Shown in pieces: positions 16,648 to 24,869 of a DNA stretch of 64,000 nt; the stretch's first letter is position 1, and each line of letters starts with the position of its first letter. The stretch is taken from positions 1 to 64,000 of the forward strand of contig NZ_VTDM01000005.1 of assembly GCF_015627105.1 (NCBI RefSeq). Direction: 5' to 3'. The position numbers were made by a program, and so were the translations under genes. The DNA is from Acinetobacter baretiae. GTDB taxonomy: Bacteria; Pseudomonadota; Gammaproteobacteria; Pseudomonadales; Moraxellaceae. Under the pieces are notes generated by a model, which saw only the letters and a list, made by a program, of their open reading frames with translations, did not search any database and was not told the DNA's origin.

Positions 16648-18201
16648 ATGAAAAAATTTCAACCGCATAATGTTCATCAAGACCATTTCAAAGCCCTTGG
16701 TTTTACACTAGGGATACACGTTATTGCACTTACAGGCTTACTCTTTTTAGGTACAACCCCACCCCCAAAGCCACCACAAGAAATTAAAACTTTTTTAGTC
16801 AGTACAGATCAAGTTACACTCCCCGACAATACCTCGGGAAATACACCAATAACACCTGAACAGTCACCTGAAAGTCAAAATCAAGTCATGACGGAAAGTT
16901 TAGCACTCGCAGCAACCCAACAAGCCAACCTTGCAAAGCAAAAAGCAGAAGCGGAAGAAAAACGCCATGCTGATGCAGAGGCTAAAAAACAAGCGAGTCT
17001 CGCAAAGCAAAAAGCAGAGGCGGAAGAAAAACGTCAAGCTGATGCAGAGGCTAAAAAACAAGCTAACCTTGCAAAACAAAAAGCAGAGGCGGAAGAAAAA
17101 CGCCATGCTGATGCCGAGGCTAAAAAACAAGCGAGTCTCGCAAAACAAAAAGCAGAGGCGGAAGAAAAACGCCATGCTGATGCCGAGGCTAAAAAACAAG
17201 CGAGTCTCGCAAAGCAAAAAGCAGAGGCTGAAGAAAAACGCCATGCTGATGCCGAGGCTAAAAAACAAGCCAATCTCGCAAAGCAAAAAGCAGAGGCTGA
17301 AGAAAAGCGTCAAGCTGATGCTGAGGCTAAAAAACAAGCTAGTCTCGCAAAACAAAAAGCAGAGGCGGAAGAAAAACGCCAAGCTGATGCCGAGGCTAAA
17401 AAACAAGCCAATCTTGCAAAACAAAAAGCAGAGGCTGAAGAAAAACGTCAAGCTGATGCCGAGGCTAAAAAACAAGCCAATCTCGCAAAGCAAAAAGCAG
17501 AGGCTGAAGAAAAGCGTCAAGCTGATGCCGAGGCTAAAAAACAAGCCAATCTTGCAAAGCAAAAAGCAGAAGCGGAAGAAAAACGCCATGCTGATGTAGA
17601 GGCTAAAAAACAAGCCAATCTTGCAAAGCAAAAAGCAGAAGCGGAAGAAAAACGGCAGGCTGATGCTGAGGCTAAAAAACAAGCTAATCTTGCAAAGCAA
17701 AAAGCAGAAGCGGAAGAAAAACGCCATGCTGATGCTGAGGCTAAAAAACAAGCTAATCTCGCAAAGCAAAAAGCAGAAGCAGAAGAAAAACGCCATGCTG
17801 ATGCTGAGGCTAAAAAACAAGCCAATCTTGCAAAACAAAAAGCGGAAGCAGAAGCAAAACGGCAGGCTGATGCCGAGGCGAAGCAAAAAGCTGAAGCCGA
17901 AGAAGCTGCAAATAAAAAAGCGGAAGCAAAACGAATTGCATCAGATGCAAAAAACCAATTTACCAAAAAAATAGAAAGATCTTGGGATGTTCCTCCTGGT
18001 ACTCATGGTAAAAAAGCCAATGTACGTGTCACCCTAACTAGCTCAGGACAAGTCGCATCAGTATTAGTCACATCAAATGATCCAGACGTAAAAGCCAGTG
18101 TTGAAGCGGCCATCAGACAAGCAGCACCGTATCCAATGCCATCGGATCCAGATGCACGGCGTGAAGCACAAAATTTTAATGCAACATTTACAGCACAGTA
18201 A
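16648..18201 (+). CDS. tolA: Tol-Pal envelope protein TolA with long repeat domain
   Basis: TolA spans the periplasm from the TolQR motor to TolB/Pal and drives outer-membrane constriction at division. One N-terminal membrane helix (about 14-34) is followed by a Pro/Thr/Gln segment. A long alanine/lysine/glutamate helix (about 94-430) is made of 23-residue repeats. The C-terminal domain (about 435-517) contains IERSWDVPPG and the VRVTLTSSGQVASVLV fold typical of TolA domain III. At 517 residues it is longer than E. coli TolA (about 421), and the surplus is in the repeats. The large open frames on the reverse strand here are artefacts of the repeat composition. Confidence 0.93.
   Translation: MKKFQPHNVHQDHFKALGFTLGIHVIALTGLLFLGTTPPPKPPQEIKTFLVSTDQVTLPDNTSGNTPITPEQSPESQNQVMTESLALAATQQANLAKQKAEAEEKRHADAEAKKQASLAKQKAEAEEKRQADAEAKKQANLAKQKAEAEEKRHADAEAKKQASLAKQKAEAEEKRHADAEAKKQASLAKQKAEAEEKRHADAEAKKQANLAKQKAEAEEKRQADAEAKKQASLAKQKAEAEEKRQADAEAKKQANLAKQKAEAEEKRQADAEAKKQANLAKQKAEAEEKRQADAEAKKQANLAKQKAEAEEKRHADVEAKKQANLAKQKAEAEEKRQADAEAKKQANLAKQKAEAEEKRHADAEAKKQANLAKQKAEAEEKRHADAEAKKQANLAKQKAEAEAKRQADAEAKQKAEAEEAANKKAEAKRIASDAKNQFTKKIERSWDVPPGTHGKKANVRVTLTSSGQVASVLVTSNDPDVKASVEAAIRQAAPYPMPSDPDARREAQNFNATFTAQ
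16927..17883 (+). repeat. 69-bp coding tandem repeats in tolA (13 full + 1 partial)
   Basis: The unit encodes [N/S]LAKQKAEAEEKR[H/Q]ADAEAKKQA. Units begin every 69 bases at 16927, 16996, 17065 and so on to 17824; the last is truncated and diverges (AEAEAKRQ). Units differ mainly at two switch points, Asn/Ser at position 1 and His/Gln at position 14, plus one Val for Ala in unit 10. The near-identity at DNA level indicates expansion and contraction by recombination, in frame. Confidence 0.97.
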
Positions 18202-18290
18202 CACTTTACTCAAACCATCTAGGTTAAATTAGTACGCATTATCATGCTATTTTGGCCTATGTTTAACCTTTGTTATACGTGAAAATAATT

Positions 18291-19577
18291 ATGGAAATGA
18301 ACCGTAAACATTTAACAGCAATTCTATTGGCACTATCATGTAGCTCAATCATTGCAACCTCGGCACAGGCTCAATTACAGTTAGAAATTGCAAAGTCACC
18401 AGATGCAAGTGCACCTAAAATTGCGATTGTTCCATTCGATAGTGATGAAAAAATTTATACTATTGTAGAAAGTGACCTCAACCACTCAGGAAAATTTACG
18501 AGTGCATCAAAAAATCTACCAGCCACCTCTACACTCAATAGCATTGATGCAAATAGTTGGGCCAATGCAAGTGTACCTTACGTTGTGGTGGGTAAAGTAA
18601 GCCAACCTGACCCAAATAGTTATCAAATTCATTACCAATTATTTGACGTAGAAAAAAAACAATTTCTACTCAATGAGGTATTAACCGCACCTGTATCGAG
18701 AATACGCCAAGCAGGTCACACCATTAGCGATGCAATTTATCAGGCACTCACAGGCATACAGGGAAGTTTTAGTGGGAAAATTGCTTACGTCTTACGTAAC
18801 CCCAATGTGCCAGATCAACGCTATACCCTACAAGTGGCCGATACAGATGGGGAAAGACCAATTACAGTACTTGCATCACACTACCCGATCTTATCTCCAA
18901 CATGGACACCTGACGGAAAATCTATTGGGTATGTTTCATTTGAAAGCAAACGCCCACGTATTTATTTACAAGATTTGTCTACAGGTCAAAGACAAGTTCT
19001 CACCAGTTATCCGGGACTAAATGGCGCACCTAGCTTTTCACCCGATGGTAAATCCATGCTATTTACAGGCTCTATGGATGGCAACCCTGACATTTACCAA
19101 ATGAACTTAGAAACTCGTCAAATTGAACGTCTGACTAAAGATACCGCAATAGATACAGAAGCAAGATATGCACCTGATGGTAAATCATTTATTTTCACTT
19201 CTGACCGTGGCGGTTCACCACAAATATATCGCTATACATTTGATAATGCCACTGTTCAGCGCCTCACGTTTAGAGGAACATTTAATGCACGCAGTACGCT
19301 AAGTGCAGATGGGCGCAAACTTGCAATGGTCAGTCGTCAAAGTGGAAGTAGCTTCAAAATTGCCATACAAGATCTCAACTCTGGCGTATATAGTGTAATC
19401 ACACCCACGACACTCGATGAATCTCCAAGCTTTTCTCCAAATGGGCAGATGGTTGTATATGCCACACAAGAAGGAAATCGTGGCCTATTATCGATCGTAT
19501 CACTCAATGGACAATTTAAAATGAACTTGCCAAGCGAACAAGGTGAAGTCCGTGAACCTGCTTGGGCCCCTAAATAA
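18291..19577 (+). CDS. tolB: Tol-Pal periplasmic beta-propeller TolB
   Basis: TolB is a periplasmic protein that shuttles between Pal and TolA. A signal peptide ends near TSAQA-QLQLE. The N-terminal domain (to about residue 160) is followed by a six-bladed propeller with repeated blades such as SPTWTPDGKSIGYVSFES, APSFSPDGKSMLFTGS and ARYAPDGKSFIFTSDRGG. The frame runs upstream to a TTG at 18270, but the ATG at 18291 (or 18297) gives a normal leader. The mature length fits the family. It lies between tolA and pal, 18 bases before pal. Confidence 0.95.
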   Translation: MEMNRKHLTAILLALSCSSIIATSAQAQLQLEIAKSPDASAPKIAIVPFDSDEKIYTIVESDLNHSGKFTSASKNLPATSTLNSIDANSWANASVPYVVVGKVSQPDPNSYQIHYQLFDVEKKQFLLNEVLTAPVSRIRQAGHTISDAIYQALTGIQGSFSGKIAYVLRNPNVPDQRYTLQVADTDGERPITVLASHYPILSPTWTPDGKSIGYVSFESKRPRIYLQDLSTGQRQVLTSYPGLNGAPSFSPDGKSMLFTGSMDGNPDIYQMNLETRQIERLTKDTAIDTEARYAPDGKSFIFTSDRGGSPQIYRYTFDNATVQRLTFRGTFNARSTLSADGRKLAMVSRQSGSSFKIAIQDLNSGVYSVITPTTLDESPSFSPNGQMVVYATQEGNRGLLSIVSLNGQFKMNLPSEQGEVREPAWAPK

Positions 19578-19595
19578 GATGATTGGAGTCACCAA

Positions 19596-20174
19596 ATGAA
19601 TACAAAGTACCTCATTGTACCGTGCATCATGTCAGCACTAGTATTTACAGGCTGTGCAACACGTAAACCTGCCACACAAACGGTTACACCTATGGCAGAA
19701 AGTCAAACACAAACACCTATGGCAGTAAATACCAATGGATTAAGCGATGATGCAGCCCTCGATGCTAAAAACTTAAAAGGGGCTTCTTCTAAAGGAGTAA
19801 CTGCAGAAAATAAAGCCTTTTTAGCCAATCGTGTTGTACATTTCGACTATGATAGTAGCTCAATTTCTCAAACAGATTATCAAACACTTCAAGCTCATGC
19901 ACAGTTTTTACAAGCCAATCCAAATTCACATGTAGCTTTAGCAGGCCATACAGATGAAAGAGGTACACGTGAATACAACATGGCGCTCGGTGAAAGACGT
20001 GCAAAAGCAGTTCAAAGTTACTTGATTTCTATTGGTGTTCAATCTAACCAACTTGAAGCCATTAGCTACGGTAAAGAAATGCCTGTTAATTCAGCGCACA
20101 CTCCTGAAGCATGGGCTGAAAATCGCCGTGTAGAAATTAATTATGAAGCGGTGCCACCACTACTTCTTCCTTAA
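19596..20174 (+). CDS. pal: Peptidoglycan-associated lipoprotein Pal
   Basis: Pal is an outer-membrane lipoprotein that binds meso-diaminopimelate in peptidoglycan. The lipobox is FTGC, with cysteine at residue 20. A low-complexity Thr/Gln linker follows, then an OmpA-like domain with VHFDYDSSSIS and AGHTDERGTREYNMALGERRAKAV, which contains the DAP-binding Asp and Arg. The protein is 192 residues. GGAG lies ahead of the ATG. It is the last gene of ybgC-tolQRAB-pal and ends in a strong terminator; no ybgF (cpoB) gene follows, unlike in E. coli. Confidence 0.95.
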   Translation: MNTKYLIVPCIMSALVFTGCATRKPATQTVTPMAESQTQTPMAVNTNGLSDDAALDAKNLKGASSKGVTAENKAFLANRVVHFDYDSSSISQTDYQTLQAHAQFLQANPNSHVALAGHTDERGTREYNMALGERRAKAVQSYLISIGVQSNQLEAISYGKEMPVNSAHTPEAWAENRRVEINYEAVPPLLLP

Positions 20175-20180
20175 TCGTTC

Positions 20181-20215
20181 AAAAAGATGCTCTATAAATA
20201 GAGCATCTTTTTTTA
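20181..20215 (+). terminator. Terminator of the tol-pal operon
   Basis: AAAGATGCTCTA / TAGAGCATCTTT stem with a 4-base loop followed by T residues, seven bases after the pal stop. A residues on the other side allow use by the convergent small gene as well. Confidence 0.88.
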
Positions 20216-20219
20216 TCCC

Positions 20220-20408
20220 TCACTTTAATAAAGTCATCTTTTCGCAAGATTGCAATGCTTCAATTAAATCATGTTTATTATATTGTTTGTATTGAGGGTT
20301 ATTTATCTCGTAGTCGGCCCAAGCTTGCCTACTTGATTCTTCAGAAATCTCACTGATATCTAATGATTCTGTTGCTGTGGGCATTTCATCAAAGTTTTTT
20401 GTTGTCAT
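20220..20408 (-). CDS. Small acidic hypothetical protein
   Basis: I do not recognise this 62-residue protein. The ATG at 20408 has AAGGTGG 7 bases upstream, better than the frame's earlier start. The sequence is acidic and soluble, starts MTTKNFDEMPTATES, and ends with helix-forming YNKHDLIEALQSCEKMTLLK. No signal peptide or membrane segment is seen. It is convergent with pal and divergent from fbp. The good ribosome site argues that it is a real gene; no function is offered. Confidence 0.6.
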   Translation of the reverse strand: MTTKNFDEMPTATESLDISEISEESSRQAWADYEINNPQYKQYNKHDLIEALQSCEKMTLLK

Positions 20409-20593
20409 CTGTGCCACCTTACAGTCAAACTTGTTATATAATAAACATAGCACGTTCTTAGCGTATTGTAAGCACTCATAGAACAAACATGCCTGTTCAT
20501 CGTTATAAAAACTTTACACGATCACGTTTTATCTATAAAACATCAGCTCACTATTCTGCTAAGAAAAAACTGTACTTTTCGGAGCCTCTTGTT

Positions 20594-21565
20594 ATGTCGA
20601 ACACCACCTTGTCCCAATACTTACAACAACAAACGGGAAAAATACCAACCGAACTCGCTGAGGTAATTAATGCTATTGCTACCTGCTGTCATATTATTGA
20701 CTACAATCTACAACAAGGTGCAATTGCAGGAATTTTGGGCAGTGCTGAACATGAAAATGTGCAAGGTGAAACTCAGAAAAATTTAGATATTTTTTCCAAT
20801 GAACAATTCATCAATGCATTACAAAAACACCCTCATGTTGGTGGTTTTGCCTCAGAAGAACTCGAAGAATTTTTACCAGCTCAAACCAACGGTGAATATT
20901 TGGTGTTATTTGACCCACTTGATGGATCGAGCAACATTGATATTAACATGTGTGTCGGTAGTATTTTTTCTGTTCTTCCTTCAAAAAATAAAGTCACTCA
21001 AGCCGAAGACTTTATGCAACCTGGTACAAACCAAGTTGCCGCAGGCTATGTCATGTATGGCCCATCAACCATGCTCGCACTTACCTTTGGTGCAGGTGTT
21101 ATTTTATTTACGTACGATATTGACGTAAAAGCGTTTGTACTCACTCAAGAAAATATTACGATCCCACGTCAAACACAAGAATTTGCGATTAACTCATCAA
21201 ATCATAGACATTGGGAAAAACCCGTTCAACGCTATATCTCAGAACTTCTTGATGGCAAAACAGGTGTCAGAGGGAAAGACTTCAATATGCGTTGGATTGC
21301 ATGTATGGTCGGTGATATACACCGTATTCTTAGCCGTGGTGGGGTCTTTATGTACCCATTCGACCTAAAAAACCCAGGTAAGCCAGGTCGTTTACGCCTC
21401 ATGTATGAAGCCAATCCAATGAGTATGCTCATTGAACAAGCAGGTGGTGAATCTACCACAGGCCGTGAACGTATTATGGACATAGAGCCTACTGGTTTAC
21501 ATCAGCGCGTGCCTGTCATTTTAGGAGCAAGTGATGAAATTGAGCTTTTAAAAAGCTACCATTAA
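20594..21565 (+). CDS. fbp: Fructose-1,6-bisphosphatase, class I
   Basis: FBPase hydrolyses fructose 1,6-bisphosphate to fructose 6-phosphate in gluconeogenesis. The class I hallmark is FDPLDGSSNIDINMCVGSIFSVL. FASEELEEF and GGVFMYPFDLKNPGKPGRLRL (sugar-phosphate site) are also present, and EANPMSMLIEQAGG completes the metal and substrate region. From ATG 20594, with GGAG 9 bases upstream, the length of 323 residues is normal. The upstream extension to 20489 lacks family similarity. A terminator follows directly. Acinetobacter depends on gluconeogenesis because it grows mainly on organic acids. Confidence 0.94.
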   Translation: MSNTTLSQYLQQQTGKIPTELAEVINAIATCCHIIDYNLQQGAIAGILGSAEHENVQGETQKNLDIFSNEQFINALQKHPHVGGFASEELEEFLPAQTNGEYLVLFDPLDGSSNIDINMCVGSIFSVLPSKNKVTQAEDFMQPGTNQVAAGYVMYGPSTMLALTFGAGVILFTYDIDVKAFVLTQENITIPRQTQEFAINSSNHRHWEKPVQRYISELLDGKTGVRGKDFNMRWIACMVGDIHRILSRGGVFMYPFDLKNPGKPGRLRLMYEANPMSMLIEQAGGESTTGRERIMDIEPTGLHQRVPVILGASDEIELLKSYH

Positions 21566-21589
21566 TCCTTTCTCACAATTTACCACCCT

Positions 21590-21619
21590 AGTACAAAACA
21601 AAACGTTTTGTACTTTTTT
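21590..21619 (+). terminator. Terminator of fbp
   Basis: AGTACAAAAC / GTTTTGTACT stem with an AAAAC-type loop followed by T6. It ends only five bases before the next possible start codon at 21624. Confidence 0.85.
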
Positions 21620-21623
21620 GGCG

Positions 21624-22406
21624 ATGAACATGTCTATAATTTACCTCGAGTCGAAAGACAACCCAAAGATTAAGCACCTACGTGCACTCATTGAACAAAA
21701 CAATTACCGAAAAAAGCAACAGCAAACCGTTTTAGAAAGTACGCATACTTGTCTTGCTTGGTTACAAAGCGGACAAAAAATTCATGCTTTTTTTACAACA
21801 GAAATTGCTTTAAAACATCAAGATTTACAAGATATTCAAGCTTTACACACAGGCCATATTTTCATCATTAGCGAAGTGTTGTACAAAAGTTTAAGTATAT
21901 TGGGCACGACCCTTGCGTGTTTAGCAGTCATTGATATTCCTAGACACAATCAAACGATCAACTACAATATCGACACGTTAATCCTTGATGACGTACAAGA
22001 CCCAGGCAATGTAGGTACATTATTGCGCTCTGCAGCTGCTGCTAATATTAAACAAGTGATTTGTACACCAGCTGTTGCATCACTTTGGTCTCCTCGTGTT
22101 TTACGTGCGGGTATGGGCGCTCATTTTTCTGTATGTTGTTTTGAACGTGTAGACTTAACCAACGTCTTACCACAGTTTCAAATTCCAATTTACGCAACCA
22201 GCTCTCATCAATCTCATTCATTGTACGAAAAAAACCTGACAACGCCGTGTGTTTGGATTTTAGGTAATGAAGGTCAAGGAATATCAGAGTACGCCTTGGC
22301 TCATGCACAAGCACTCACCATCCCTCAGCCGGGCGGACAAGAATCACTTAATGTGGCGATTGCAGGTTCCATTTGCTTTTTTGAAATGGTCAGACAGCGC
22401 CTATAA
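21624..22406 (+). CDS. SpoU/TrmH family RNA 2'-O-methyltransferase
   Basis: This is a SPOUT-class RNA methyltransferase of about 260 residues using S-adenosylmethionine. The N-terminal substrate-binding part begins IYLESKDNPKIKHLRAL. The SPOUT knot carries the three family motifs: LDDVQDPGNVGTLLRSAAAANI, the ILGNEGQGIS block, and IPQPGGQESLNVAIAGSICFFE. The target could be rRNA or tRNA; it cannot be assigned from sequence. Start candidates are ATG 21624 and ATG 21630, the latter preceded by a weak GGCGATG. The gene follows the fbp terminator with almost no leader, so its promoter must overlap the fbp terminator or lie within fbp. Confidence 0.87.
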   Translation: MNMSIIYLESKDNPKIKHLRALIEQNNYRKKQQQTVLESTHTCLAWLQSGQKIHAFFTTEIALKHQDLQDIQALHTGHIFIISEVLYKSLSILGTTLACLAVIDIPRHNQTINYNIDTLILDDVQDPGNVGTLLRSAAAANIKQVICTPAVASLWSPRVLRAGMGAHFSVCCFERVDLTNVLPQFQIPIYATSSHQSHSLYEKNLTTPCVWILGNEGQGISEYALAHAQALTIPQPGGQESLNVAIAGSICFFEMVRQRL

Positions 22407-22511
22407 TCACGATCATTTTTAGCGTATGACATAAAAAAGTGATATATGATGTCAACCGAATTTAACCATTGTACGTTATAGTCATAAACAATGGTTAAAG
22501 GTAGGTATTCG

Positions 22512-23156
22512 ATGGCAGGATTATTAATATCCATGGATCTAGTACCCAAAAATACGCAAGCACATAGCAGGCATACATTGGTGACAAGTCGTGAGCAGCG
22601 CCTCAGTGCATTTATGCAAGATGTCAGCGGCCGTGCTTTAATTATGATGGAGTCTGCAACAAAAAATCCAGATGTTGCGATGGATTTAGTACAAGAAGCT
22701 TTTATTTCACTTTATAAATCTTATGCGCTCAAATCTACCCAAGAGTGGTATGCTCTTTTTTATACCATCTTAAATAATAAACTTTATGATTGGAAACGCA
22801 AAGAACAACGAACAGCTATACCCTTTTCATTTTTCAAAAAAAAATATGCTGAGTTTGACGATGATCCAATCGAAGAACACATCGTAGATGATTACCACAT
22901 CGACCCTGCAGAACTCATTAGTCAATACACTACAATCAATGATATTAAACAGGCCATTGAAAAACTACCAACACGGCAACAACAAGCATTTATGCTCAGA
23001 GCATGGGAAGGTTTTGACACCAAAACAACTGCAGAAATTATGCAATGTAGCGAAGGTAGCGTAAAAACACATTACCACCGCGCAACACAAGCTCTACAAC
23101 ACATGTTGAGCCATTTGAATCCATATCATCAAAATCAAGGTATGACAGATGAGTAA
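22512..23156 (+). CDS. ECF-type RNA polymerase sigma factor
   Basis: This sigma-70 family factor has 214 residues from ATG 22512, behind AAAGGTAGG. Region 2 includes DVAMDLVQEAFISLYKSY (DNA melting and -10 contact) and WYALFYTILNNKLYDWKRKEQR. Region 4 is the helix-turn-helix LPTRQQQAFMLRAWEGFDTK through CSEGSVKTHYHRATQAL. The N-terminal 40 residues are an extension beyond minimal ECF factors. The next gene overlaps its end by 8 bases and encodes a membrane protein that is a good anti-sigma candidate. The layout resembles the SbrI-SbrR pair of Pseudomonas, but equivalence is inference. Confidence 0.85.
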   Translation: MAGLLISMDLVPKNTQAHSRHTLVTSREQRLSAFMQDVSGRALIMMESATKNPDVAMDLVQEAFISLYKSYALKSTQEWYALFYTILNNKLYDWKRKEQRTAIPFSFFKKKYAEFDDDPIEEHIVDDYHIDPAELISQYTTINDIKQAIEKLPTRQQQAFMLRAWEGFDTKTTAEIMQCSEGSVKTHYHRATQALQHMLSHLNPYHQNQGMTDE

Positions 23157-23481
23157 AAATCTATTTGAGCAAAAAATAACAAAGAAATTAAACGCTCTGG
23201 CAGATCAACACCCAAGCACACCACAGGTGATTTCACATGTGCTTGAGCATATTCAAGATCGTAAAAAACCTAAAAAACAAGTATGGAAAGTCACAAGTCT
23301 TGCCTTTGCAGCCGTGCTAGCGAGTGTTGCTATCACACCAAACATTTTACAGTTTATGAATAAAAATGATGAAACCACACAAACCGTGATGGCCACTTCA
23401 GATAAACTTTCTCCACAAATGGTTGAAGATTTAGAAATGGTTATGGTTTTTGGAGAAAATGTGCCTCGTCATGGAAGTTAA
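23149..23481 (+). CDS. Putative membrane-bound anti-sigma factor (DUF3619-like)
   Basis: This is a 110-residue single-pass protein. A basic, helical cytoplasmic N-terminus (about 1-45) precedes one membrane helix (about 46-64, VTSLAFAAVLASVAITPNIL) and an acidic outer tail (LSPQMVEDLEMVM). The 8-base overlap with the sigma gene and this topology fit an anti-sigma factor that holds the ECF factor at the membrane. Resemblance to DUF3619 proteins is from memory of their usual place beside sigma/DUF3106 genes. No zinc-type HxxxCxxC motif is present. Confidence 0.65.
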   Translation: MSKNLFEQKITKKLNALADQHPSTPQVISHVLEHIQDRKKPKKQVWKVTSLAFAAVLASVAITPNILQFMNKNDETTQTVMATSDKLSPQMVEDLEMVMVFGENVPRHGS

Positions 23482-23869
23482 AAAAATTACTCTTGCCATC
23501 ATCAGTGCTGCTTTTTTGCAAACAAGTTTTGCAGGTTTTTGGCCGTTTTCTTCTCATCTTTCACAATCAAATGTAACCAATAGTGACGATTGGAGTGAAT
23601 TAAGTGCCACTCAACAACAAGTGTTATTGCAACATTATCAAAACTTAAAAGATATTCCTGAACAACAACGAACTATACTTCAACAAAAAATGGAATGGTT
23701 TACTCAACTTTCTGAAGAAGAACAACAACGCCTACGTTTAGCTTGGCAACATATGAATACACAGCAGCGCTTGCAACTCAGAGATCAAATCGAACAAGCG
23801 AAAACAAAAGAAGAACGTGACCAAATTCGGCAGCAATATATCGAAAAATATACACCGACTATGCCATAA
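23471..23869 (+). CDS. Exported DUF3106-family protein
   Basis: A signal peptide (KKITLAIISAAFLQTSFA-GF) precedes a periplasmic helical protein of about 110 residues. It is rich in Gln/Glu and has the DUF3106 pattern WSELSATQQQVLLQHYQNLKD, EWFTQLSEEEQQRLRLAW and QRLQLRDQIEQAKT. The function of DUF3106 is unknown. It often ends operons with an ECF sigma and a membrane regulator, suggesting a periplasmic sensor or modulator. ATG 23471 overlaps the preceding gene by 11 bases; earlier in-frame codons at 23450 and 23459 give poorer leaders. A 14-bp inverted repeat follows. Confidence 0.75.
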   Translation: MEVKKITLAIISAAFLQTSFAGFWPFSSHLSQSNVTNSDDWSELSATQQQVLLQHYQNLKDIPEQQRTILQQKMEWFTQLSEEEQQRLRLAWQHMNTQQRLQLRDQIEQAKTKEERDQIRQQYIEKYTPTMP

Positions 23870-23934
23870 GCCAATATTTCTTATAAAGCATCTTAATCAT
23901 GAATAAGTATTTTTAATATCTTATTATCATCAAG

Positions 23935-23981
23935 ACACATTTAAGCTTCTCTATTAAAGATATAAAAGCTTAAATGTGTTA
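23935..23981 (+). terminator. Long hairpin after the sigma/DUF3106 operon
   Basis: ACACATTTAAGCTT (23935-23948) and AAGCTTAAATGTGT (23966-23979) are perfect 14-bp arms around a 17-base loop, 66 bases after the DUF3106 stop. The stem is AT-rich and the T tract is poor, so termination strength is uncertain. Confidence 0.6.
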
Positions 23982-24041
23982 TTGGTACACCTTAAATGCC
24001 ATTTATTTGATGTTCTAATATGTAGTTGTAGTTGTATCGTC

Positions 24042-24125
24042 AAATCACTCAAAACCACATACACGTAAAAATTACCAAATAAGGCTTTAGTAAGATTAAC
24101 TGTATGAACAATTAAATGATTTCAC
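24042..24125 (+). repeat. Dispersed intergenic element, copy B (unexpanded)
   Basis: AAATCACTCAAAACCACATA through GTAAAAATTA, AAGGCTTTAGTAAGATTAACT and ATGAACAATTAAATGATTTC match copy A at 14671-14881. Here the array region is only AACTGT-ATGAAC, about 1.3 units of the 9-mer. This gives the probable ancestral state of the array. It lies between the DUF3106 gene and hda, in the same orientation as copy A. Confidence 0.75.
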
Positions 24126-24156
24126 CGCATCATTCTTCATGGTTTATGTAAGTTCA

Positions 24157-24867
24157 TTAAGCTTGTTTATATTCATCTATTAGTGCATAAATTTGTTTTA
24201 GTGTTGCAGTCGATAATTTTGTTTTTTCACCGCGTAAAACCCCTTCTAGTCGATCTAGCATTTGTAATAACAACGAGGTTTGGTATGGCCCATAATCTAA
24301 CAAATAATCAATAATTTGTGGGTCTAAGACCACTCCACGGCGTGAAAGCACAGACTCGACCAGTGCAACACGGTCGGCATGTAAACTCCCATTTGGCAAT
24401 CGAACACTTACCGCTTGAGTTAATCTTGACTGTAAATCAGGTAATTGTAATTTAAGAGAAATAGGCGCTTCTCTAGATGAAAAAATAAGTTGACCACTAA
24501 ACTCATGATGATGATTAATTAAGTGAAAAATCGCTTTTTGCCAGCCAATAACACCACTAATCGCCTCAATATCATCTAAAGCGACCAAGTCATAATGCTC
24601 TAAAGCACTTAAAGCCTCAATCGGTGCATCTAACAATTCCAATAAAGAAACTTGTATGGCTGTTCGTCCTGTTTCTAAATATAAATCACAAATCGCAGAT
24701 AATAAATGACTTTTTCCTGTTCCTGCTTCACCGTATACGTATAAACGATCAACTAAACCACTATGCAACTGACGAATAACATCAACGACTCCAGCCCAAC
24801 TTGGGCCAGAAAAATCACTGATGCATGCATCGAGTTGTGGTTCAATATGTAATTGTAATTGTCGCAT
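24157..24867 (-). CDS. hda: DnaA regulatory inactivator Hda
   Basis: Hda is a DnaA-like AAA+ protein that, with the DNA-loaded clamp, promotes hydrolysis of DnaA-ATP and prevents re-initiation of replication. The N-terminal clamp-binding motif QLQLHI is at residues 3-8. Walker A is GEAGTGKSHLL, Walker B is LVALDDIEAI, and the box VII/sensor parts SREAPISLKLQLPDLQSRL are present. The length of 236 residues is standard, and there is no DNA-binding domain IV. It starts two bases after the perM stop, so the two are co-transcribed. Confidence 0.93.
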   Translation of the reverse strand: MRQLQLHIEPQLDACISDFSGPSWAGVVDVIRQLHSGLVDRLYVYGEAGTGKSHLLSAICDLYLETGRTAIQVSLLELLDAPIEALSALEHYDLVALDDIEAISGVIGWQKAIFHLINHHHEFSGQLIFSSREAPISLKLQLPDLQSRLTQAVSVRLPNGSLHADRVALVESVLSRRGVVLDPQIIDYLLDYGPYQTSLLLQMLDRLEGVLRGEKTKLSTATLKQIYALIDEYKQA

Positions 24868-24869
24868 AA

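Noticed and set aside
16900-17886. 328-codon and other long antisense frames inside tolA
   Set aside because: The repeat unit has a period divisible by three and few stops in any frame, so long frames appear on both strands; tolA is the clear gene.
20489-20593. N-terminal extension of fructose-bisphosphatase
   Set aside because: The extra 35 residues lack family similarity, and a ribosome site precedes the internal ATG at 20594.
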